Shown here piece after piece: positions 57,406 through 64,000 of a DNA stretch of 64,000 nt (position 1 is its first letter; every line of letters begins with the position of its first letter). The DNA comes from Simmondsia chinensis (lineage: Eukaryota; Streptophyta; Magnoliopsida; Caryophyllales; Simmondsiaceae), in the NCBI GenBank assembly GCA_018398585.1, contig JAGTTD010000006.1:5096501-5160500 (forward strand). Direction: 5' to 3'. A model generated the notes under the pieces. It was not told the origin of the DNA, did not search any database, and saw nothing but the letters and a program-made list of their open reading frames with translations. Made by a program: the position numbers and the translations under genes.

Positions 57406-57650
57406 GCAACATTCCCAATGTCCCAAGGGCTCCGCATATCAGGGTCTTCTAGGGGGCGGGAGGTTGTACGCAGCCTTCCCCCTTCAAGGTGATACCCTAA
57501 AAAGAGGCTGTTTCCAAGAATCCCCAACTCGAGGGGTGCAACACGAGGACTTTTCAGGAGGTCACCCTTCTTGGTACTTCTTTCACCCAAGCACGCTCAA
57601 CTTCGGAGTTCTAATGAGATTTGGTGCTTGCGTGTTGGTACCCTCTTAGG
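57406..57650 (-). mobile_element. 5S rRNA-derived SINE with RTE-like tail, copy C (minus strand)
   Basis: On the minus strand the head GAGGGTACCAACACGCAAGC, AGAACTCCGAAGTTGAGCG, GGGTGACCTCC and CGTGTTGCACCCCTC spans 5S rRNA to its very 3' end. It joins directly to GTTGGGGATTCTTGGAAACA, the RTE tail. A perfect 16-bp TSD TAATGAGTTACCTAAA flanks it (57390-57405 and 57651-57666). It inserted into the solo LTR 56799-57911. Confidence 0.93.
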
Positions 57651-57772
57651 TAATGAGTTACCTAAATCTAATCTAATTTAATTTCACCCAAGCACGCTCA
57701 ACTTCGGAGTTCTAATGAGATTTGGTGCTTGCGTGTTGGTACCCTCTTAGGTAATGAGTTACCTAAATCTAA
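57591..57772. repeat. 91-bp tandem duplication of the SINE head and its TSD
   Basis: Positions 57591-57681 are repeated without visible change from 57682, and identity continues about ten bases further. The unit holds the first part of the 5S head plus the TSD and following TCTAATCTAATTTA. It arose after the SINE insertion. Confidence 0.92.
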
Positions 57773-57911
57773 TCTAATTTAAAATACCAATTCAAACCAA
57801 ACTTATTTAAGCAGCCCAATCTTAATCAAATATCTCCGAAATCATACCACCTAAATCAAATCTAAATTATATCCAATCAAAATTAATTTTGAGATAAATA
57901 ATATTCTAACA

Positions 57912-59293
57912 GTTTGCATTAACATGGTAAAGCCCATAGTGTATATGCAATAATATTGACATTGTGAGATCGATCACAATAATGAATGCCAATACCCTAA
58001 TAGCATTATCCTTAAATGTTCGTAGTTATAAGATGACTAAGAATGGGCATTTGTGGGTTTGGATTGATCAACACACAGTGTGACCGCCCAAATTTGATAG
58101 GGGTACTTGATCTCATGATTGCTTGTGTATAGACACCAAGGCACAGATATGATGCATATGGAAGATGTGTTCATTGAACAGACCCACTTGAGAACACCTA
58201 CATGGATTGACCAAGCTAAATTGTCAATAAGTAGTTTTTGTGGATGTAATTGTGTAAGCAGGTTCCTTAGACATATAGTGGCTTGTGAGCAACTTACTAT
58301 GCTTTGACTCTGGACATCTTGTTCCCTAACGGGTTATAGAAGTGAGATTAAGTATAGGCAAGTGCGTATGAAATCAATGAGTGAAACTTGAGTCATCTAT
58401 CACTCCTAGTGATAGAAGAGATGCTTTATGAATTATCATTTGTGCAAACTGTGAAAGACCTTATGCAAGGTAGATGGATAATAAGAGAGCAGTATCTTGA
58501 TTGATCCTTAAAGAAAATTTGAGATGGTACAAGTCATAGTAGTAATCTATTAAATGTTTGACTGTAATCCATGCCCTATTTTTTTTTTTTTTTTGATAAA
58601 ATGCGACAAAATCACAAAACCATGCCCTATAGATACGCAAAGCATATTGTGATGGAAAAAACAATACTGCATGGTAATTTCTATCCAAAAGGTTCTTACA
58701 ATGACATTAGTTCACTCATGTCATCTGGTCGTCGAGATGCCTTGCTAGAGGCTGACTTCGATTAATGGATGCTCATAATTCGTAATGTCACTTGAGCAAA
58801 TATTGGTTCAAAGAAGATGATCAAGTGCCTTTGATTAGTTTATTCTAGTCATGTATCTACTATTGACTTGACATTAAACCTACAACTCTGACATATACAG
58901 CAAGATCGACGCAATCCAATGGAATCGATTTAACTTACAGTTGAGACTCTACTTGGAATAAAAGGAATGATAATCCTACCCTACGTCGGGTAAGTTTAAG
59001 ATAGCTTTGCTAGCATCGCAAATGTGCTTTCATCTAGAGGAAAACTAAATACAAATATGGTTTATAAAGTGATAAGAGCAATTGTGAAATTAATATTGAC
59101 AATTATGTTAGTTATTCAATTAATTTTTGTTTATATCTAAGAAAAGTTACTTACTTGAATAATATTATTTTAAGAAGTTGATAAAATATTTTGCATTTTT
59201 TAATTAGATTAAGAAATAATAGGTTAAAAGAAACTTAAATTTGACTTGAATTACTAATGAGATTATATATATGGATAACATTATCCTAATATG
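57912..59293. other. intergenic, no gene seen
   Basis: I see no gene or clear element. The frames at 58119 (plus), 58461 (minus) and 58571 (plus) have no domains. A T run lies at 58580-58594. Confidence 0.4.
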
Positions 59294-59674
59294 TGATGCA
59301 ACGCGTAAAAGTGTGATTTGGGAACGGAAAAATTCAACGGCCTTCCCTTTAACTTTTATTATGAAAACAATAAAAAACAAAAGGAAAATAAGCTACTCAA
59401 TTTCTCACAACCTGACAAAGAGAGAAAACCTTAAATTTGTGAAATAAAATCTAAAATTATGAAATTTGAAAAAAACCTTAGATCTCATTTTTCTTAAATA
59501 CAGGAGTTAATTGATTTAGAATAAAAGAGATAATTATAAATAAAATCTAAAACTAAAGCTAATCCTATTAGAAAAACTCTAATCAAATTCTCCTCAACTC
59601 GTGTCTGCGTCTTCGGGTGTAGCCGCCAATTTGTACCCGCCAAGTAGCCGCGAAGCCATCAACGGGCTGCATCA
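59294..59674 (-). mobile_element. solo LTR, TGATGCAGCCC family, copy 2 (minus strand)
   Basis: On the minus strand it starts TGATGCAGCCCGTTG and ends ACGCGTTGCATCA, so its first and last bases mirror each other. A perfect TSD ATATG flanks it (59289-59293 and 59675-59679). It shares GGAAGGCCGTTGAA and CCGTTCC with copy 1 at 26298 but is 381 bp. Confidence 0.88.
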
Positions 59675-59789
59675 ATATGTGTCCCCCTCTCCCATCTCTA
59701 CATGGCCGGCGTGAGATTTGTGATAAATCTACACTATCTTGAATCTAAGCTAGATCCATCCATGTAGTTACTCTCTTATGTGATAAATC

Positions 59790-59980
59790 TACCTTGTCTT
59801 TGAATCTTGCTGTGTGTTTCTGTTTCTTTTTGTATGTTTATTGTTTTAATTTCTTGTTTTAAAGGTGTATACTGTTCTGTGTTTCTATTTATCGAGTTTA
59901 TCCGGGTTCTCCTAGGCCTCGATTATTTGAGTTGCTTGTTATGTATTGTAATTTTGTCGCTAATTATTGAAAAAAAATTG
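59790..59980 (+). mobile_element. L1 LINE 3' end, tail 6
   Basis: T-rich 3'-UTR-like text (GTTTCTATTTATCGAGTT, TTGCTTGTTATGTATTG) ends TTTTGTCGCTAATTATTG plus eight A. The 5' strand of the stem is mutated relative to tail 7. Confidence 0.55.
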
Positions 59981-60036
59981 ATTGGGTTAGTTTGAGAAGA
60001 TAATAACGAATGCCTTGTCCATTACGATATAAAATA

Positions 60037-61304
60037 GGGCAAAATATAGTAAAACTCCTTGAACTTTGTAATTAATTATAATATATCCCCCGTACTTTCA
60101 ATTTTAAAAAAGAGCCTCCTGAACTTTACAAATTAACAAAACACACCACCTATACTTTCAATTTCCTAAAACAGCCCCCTGAACTTTATTGTTACACAAA
60201 ACATACCCTCTCACTTTTTATTTCATAAAATAGCCCCTTAAACTTTGTTATTATATACAACTCACCCCCGAACTTTATTACTAAACATAACTCACCCCTT
60301 AGACATTAATAAATTCAAAATTTAAAAATATATGAAATTTAAAATTTTAAAACAAATTATGAAAAAACTTTGGAAAATTTTTAAAAAAAATTAATAATAT
60401 TTTTTAACTTGAACAAAAATTAGAATAATAAATTTAAAATTTAAAAAAATCTATCAAATTAAAAATAAGAGATTTTCTAGTGTTATACAAAATATAAAAA
60501 TTTATGTTCTTAGATAAAAGGTAAGAGCTTTATATCAAATTAAAAATGAGAGATTTTTTTAGTTTTATACAAAAGATAGGAAATTATATTTTTAGATGAA
60601 AGCTATGAGCTTTATATTTTTAGATAAAAGGTAAGAGGATTTTTTGATATTTACAAAAATTAATTATTTTAATTAATGAAGTAAAAAAATTATAAATTTA
60701 GAAGATAATAAATATATTTTTAAAATATGCATAAAAAATTCAATAAGAAAAAATATAATAATTTTTAAAAAAAATAAATTCAAAAATTAGATTAAAATTT
60801 TAAAATTAAAAAAATATACAAAATTAAAAATTTGAAAATAAATACTGAAATTTTTTTTTAAAAACATTAAAAAATAAAATTTAAAATTATTATTGTATTT
60901 TTTCATACTTTTTTCCATAAAAAATATCTTTCATAATTTATTCAAATTTTTTAATTTTATACTTTTTATTTTGAAATTTATAAAGGTCTGAGTGGTGTGT
61001 TATGTTTAGTAACAAAGTTCGGGGGTAAGTTGTGTAAGCAAGAGCCTTTCCCTTTGCTAGGCGGGACTCCATCCAAATCTGCCACTCGTTAGGCGACGTC
61101 TAACAAAGTTTAGGGAGCTATTTTATGTAATTAAAAGTGCTGAGGTGTGTTGTATTAATTTGCAAGGGGGCTATTTTATAAAATTGAAAGTGCAGGGAAT
61201 GTGTTGTGTTAATTTGCATAGTTCAGGGGGCTATTTTTTAAAATAGTGCAGAGAGTGCGTTGTGATTAATTACAAAATTGAAGGGGTTTTACTATATTTT
61301 TCCC
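60037..61304. mobile_element. MULE-type foldback element, 1268 bp
   Basis: The left end GGGCAAAATATAGTAAAAC and right end (reversed GGGAAAAATATAGTAAAAC) extend into arms of about 270-300 bp carrying GCCCCCTGAACTTT-type blocks. A perfect 9-bp TSD TATAAAATA flanks it (60028-60036 and 61305-61313). The centre is extremely AT-rich. The right arm has an extra ~66 bp (about 61037-61102, CCCTTTGCTAGGCGGGACTC) absent from the left arm. Confidence 0.9.
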
Positions 61305-61637
61305 TATAAAATATGCCTATATCTAATTATGTGTTCGTCATATGGTGAAATATGAGCTTGGGGTGGATTAATGAGGCCCCAATTATAATATATGAGCACG
61401 TGATTGATAGGCCTATATATTTGTCTATATAAGGGATCACCCCCTCCCCTCAATATTAAAATGATTCGTTTTTTCCTAATCATAAACCATAGGAAATGAA
61501 TAAAGAATTTTTCCATTGCTTTTTTTCTCCTGGTTGGTGGACATCATTATGGGTGAAAAGTAGTGCGTTTCAGGCTTAATTGCTGGTTGTACTTAATATA
61601 TCGACAATCATGGATACAAATTGTATGTTTTTACTTA

Positions 61638-62495
61638 GGCTCTGTTTGTTTAGAAGGAAAAGTAGATTATAGGAATTGATTTTTCTTTTGAAAATGGTTT
61701 TCCAAGGAAAATTAAGATCTGATTGATGTTTTCATTTATTTGTTTCATTGGAAAACTTGGCTCCGCATTGATATTTTCTTATATGGTCTAAAAGAAAATT
61801 TTTTTTACCAAACATCTTATATTTGATTATATAGGACAATATAAGCATCAATATGACATATATGAAAAATAATATAAATTTAACTTTGAAAACTATACAA
61901 AATAAGAAAATTTATCTCTTCTGTATCCTAAAATTTGAGCATTCATTACCTAAGCATCACATCATTTTAATATATATAATAAGGTACCCTAAGATATGAA
62001 ATTTTATCACCCATGTATACTCTATATTAGAATTTAGGAAATTTTTGATAAAATTTGAATAATTTCCATCAGAACTGATATCATATATATATATATATAT
62101 ACTCACCTAGCAAGTGACCAGTTTGTTTAGCGATTTTGTCGCAATTTATCGGGAAAAAAAAAATATATATATATATATATTAGTATTTTTCGACAAAAGA
62201 AATCACTACATTATAAAGGGGATACATATGTATTGTCAAACTCATATTCTACGTCAATAATTCTCATTAAAAATCTGGCAACTTTTGTTGGAAAATACCT
62301 AATTCATAATTTTCATATCAGCATGCTTATTACCGCGAAGGTTATTGTGCCGCTTGGAATCATAACTTCCTTAATTTTATAAAGGAAAACCTTTTCCATT
62401 TGGAAAATCTTTTCCATCAAAACATGTGCGCCAAACAACGAAAAGAATGAAAACTACTTCCTAGATTTCAATTTTTCATCCAAACAAACGGAGCC
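61638..62495. mobile_element. TIR element, 858 bp, non-coding
   Basis: The ends GGCTCTGTTTGTTT and reversed GGCTCCGTTTGTTT are near-perfect inverted repeats, with TTA on the left and TAA on the right. Inner text is also mirrored (TTTCCATTTGGAAAA...; GGAAAACCTTTTCC). This fits PIF/Tourist-like elements, but the 3-bp TSD differs, so the class is uncertain. An L1 tail is nested at its right third. Confidence 0.75.
62115..62163 (+). mobile_element. L1 LINE 3' end, tail 7 (very short)
   Basis: GCGA-TTTTG-TCGC (62130-62142), AATTTATCGGG and ten A are inserted between two (AT)n tracts (62080-62101 and 62164-62180), which probably represent a duplicated AT-rich target. It is only about 50 bp, an extreme 5' truncation. 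Confidence 0.6.
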
Positions 62496-62498
62496 TAA

Positions 62499-63368
62499 AT
62501 GATCAATCTTACATCTTCACCCTATGTTTTGACCTGTTTTTTTATCCCTTATTGTGATTATCATAAAACATCAATCTCTATTCCTCGACATATGTTGCTT
62601 CATTGTTATATAAATGTCATGACTTCAAGTCTTGAGAGCGACCTTTTCTCTCAATTTTACCTAGACAAGGGCGTCGTATCATCTTTGTCTTTTATTTAGA
62701 ATTAAATAAAATGGTGGTGGGTTACACACTCTTAGGAAGTCCCTCGATTTTCTCGTTAATTACATATACTATAGGAGAAGACATTTGATTCTATAGAGGA
62801 GAAAAATGACAAAAAGAAATATTTTGTGTTCAAAATCCAATTTTTGTCTCAGATTTGCCTAGCACAACCTCCCATCATATTATCATGCTGAACCAAGGCC
62901 ATATTGAGTTGGGTCGGATATAATTTCAAGCAATTTAAGTAACCGATTGAGGCCCTTAAATTTCAGGGGTCCTAAAACTTTTAAGTTGTGGTTTTTAAAA
63001 TTTTTATGATTTTTTTCGTTTAGTACAAGCGAGACCTTAGAGTGCAAAGTATGACGCACTTAAGAAAAGTAGGGCTCCGGAAAATAAAAGCGAACCAAAA
63101 AAGAATCAAGGGTCCTTATATGAATGATCCCGTTTAAAATTTTCGGTTAAAATCCCAAAAATTTTGAAACCGACCAAAAGATATAGATGGGGGCTTTTCC
63201 TTTTAAACATTTCGGCTCAATGGGATTATGATTCATCATGATAGAAATGACATCTTGTGCATTTATTATGGAAATGCTTGATATATCAAGATTACGCAAA
63301 TTTTTTTTTTTTTTTTTGGTTAAAAATTTTTGTTCTTTTGGCTAAGAAAAATGGATTCATTTTATATC
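62499..63368. other. intergenic, no gene seen
   Basis: Frames at 62499 and 63257 have no domain. A T run lies at 63300-63318. GTCTTTTATTTAG near 62686 is unremarkable. Confidence 0.4.
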
Positions 63369-63658
63369 TGTTAAGGAATCATTTTTTTCAAAAGTTTAAG
63401 CTAGGTGAAGGCCTAAGAATGATTTTATACTCTAACATGCCCCCTCACACGAATGCCAGTTAGGCTTGAAGCGTGGATAGTACACAAACCCACATCATAC
63501 CTTGTGCCTAAATTGTTTTAATATTGAAAGTGGGGACTACTGAGATTTGAACTCATAACCTCTAGGTCATCAAGGCTCTAATACCATGTCAAGGAATCAT
63601 CTTTTTTAAAAGTTTAAGTTGATGGGTGAAGGCCCTGAAATGGTTTTATACTCTAACA
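63369..63658 (-). mobile_element. 290-bp-class TRIM, copy 6
   Basis: LTRs are 63369-63437 (69 bp) and 63587-63658 (72 bp). On the minus strand the primer site TGGTATTAGAGCC follows the 5' LTR and GTGAGGGGGCA precedes the 3' LTR. Flanks ATATC and AAATC agree at four of five bases. Total length is 290 bp. Confidence 0.88.
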
Positions 63659-64000
63659 AAATCGTATGAGCTTCCTGTTACAAAAATAGTAAAAAGCAGC
63701 AACTAAAAATCAAGCAGAACAACCAATGGATTGATTAGAGAGATCTTATCATAGAGTTAACATCGCACAATGGAGAGGACCACCGTCCGAAAAGACGATT
63801 TCACTTTCGTTCAGGTGCATACAGCAGATTACATGTGAATACTATGACATGTCATTTTTAGGAAACATAACAATTAAAGCACAACAAAAGATTCAATGTA
63901 CAAAAACAAACACACAAGATTTATGTCGTTTGGTTTAAAATGCCTATGCTCATGCGGTTGCAGGGATATTTTATTGGTTGGAAGTTTTACAAAGAGTTTT
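63659..64000. other. window end, no gene seen
   Basis: CACAAGATTTATGTCGTTTGG near 63910 resembles the leader motif of a minus-strand LTR, but the sequence ends before it can be tested. Confidence 0.3.

Larger units (their letters stand above)
56799..57911 (-). mobile_element. solo LTR (minus strand) carrying a SINE and two tandem repeats
   Basis: TGTTGGAAAATCC at the left and ATTCTAACA at the right are the termini, with a perfect TSD GTTTG (56794-56798 and 57912-57916). On the minus strand a GGGTTTCCACCC motif lies near the 3' end. Without the SINE and duplication the LTR would be about 760 bp. It contains a 38-bp tandem repeat at 57009-57240. Confidence 0.85.

Noticed and set aside
8342..57650. 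5S-like segments as functional 5S rRNA genes or Cassandra-type LTRs
   Set aside because: They are dispersed singles with 13-16 bp TSDs and RTE tails. There is no spacer array, no paired LTRs, no primer site, and no 5-bp TSD.

Overview
The window is nuclear DNA of a flowering plant, probably a non-grass eudicot; the species cannot be named from sequence. The evidence is one intron-containing gene for an LRR receptor kinase of the Arabidopsis At1g74360 (NILR1) type, Ty1/copia polyproteins of plant type, plant L1 and RTE LINEs, SINEs, TRIMs and many TIR elements. The LRR receptor kinase (40.3-44.1 kb) is the only host gene I can support. Nearly everything else is transposon DNA, much of it nested, and most boundaries below rest on target-site duplications (TSDs) or terminal repeats read directly from the sequence.

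Layout. 0-7.1 kb: a Copia element whose gag and RNase H remnants flank about 3.2 kb without pol but with two minisatellites. 7.1-14.3 kb: a 290-bp mini LTR element (TRIM), a 5S-rRNA-derived SINE, MULE-like and hAT-like MITEs and four short L1 3' ends. 14.35-25.47 kb: a decayed minus-strand Copia element split by a very young plus-strand Copia element (18.08-24.23 kb) with an uninterrupted 1351-residue polyprotein. 25.5-40 kb: solo LTRs, TRIMs, MITEs, and L1 and RTE fragments. 40-44.5 kb: the receptor kinase. 44.6-53.1 kb: a tRNA-type SINE, a second 5S-derived SINE, an L1 fragment, and one RTE LINE nested inside another. 53-64 kb: a possible CACTA end, more TRIMs, solo LTRs, a third 5S-derived SINE, a 1.27-kb foldback MULE-type element and a large TIR element.

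The most interesting system is a LINE/SINE partnership. Three SINEs begin with an almost complete 5S rRNA sequence, including its internal Pol III promoter. Their roughly 120-nt 3' part closely resembles the 3' ends of the RTE LINEs in the same window, which end in TTG repeats. Each SINE is flanked by a 13-16 bp TSD. They look like 5S-headed SINEs mobilised by the RTE reverse transcriptase. A separate tRNA-derived SINE has a poly(A) tail and would fit the L1 machinery. The L1 3' ends share a stem-loop whose stem bases covary between copies.

Limits: all alignments were made by eye. Percent identities, family names and species assignment need database searches.
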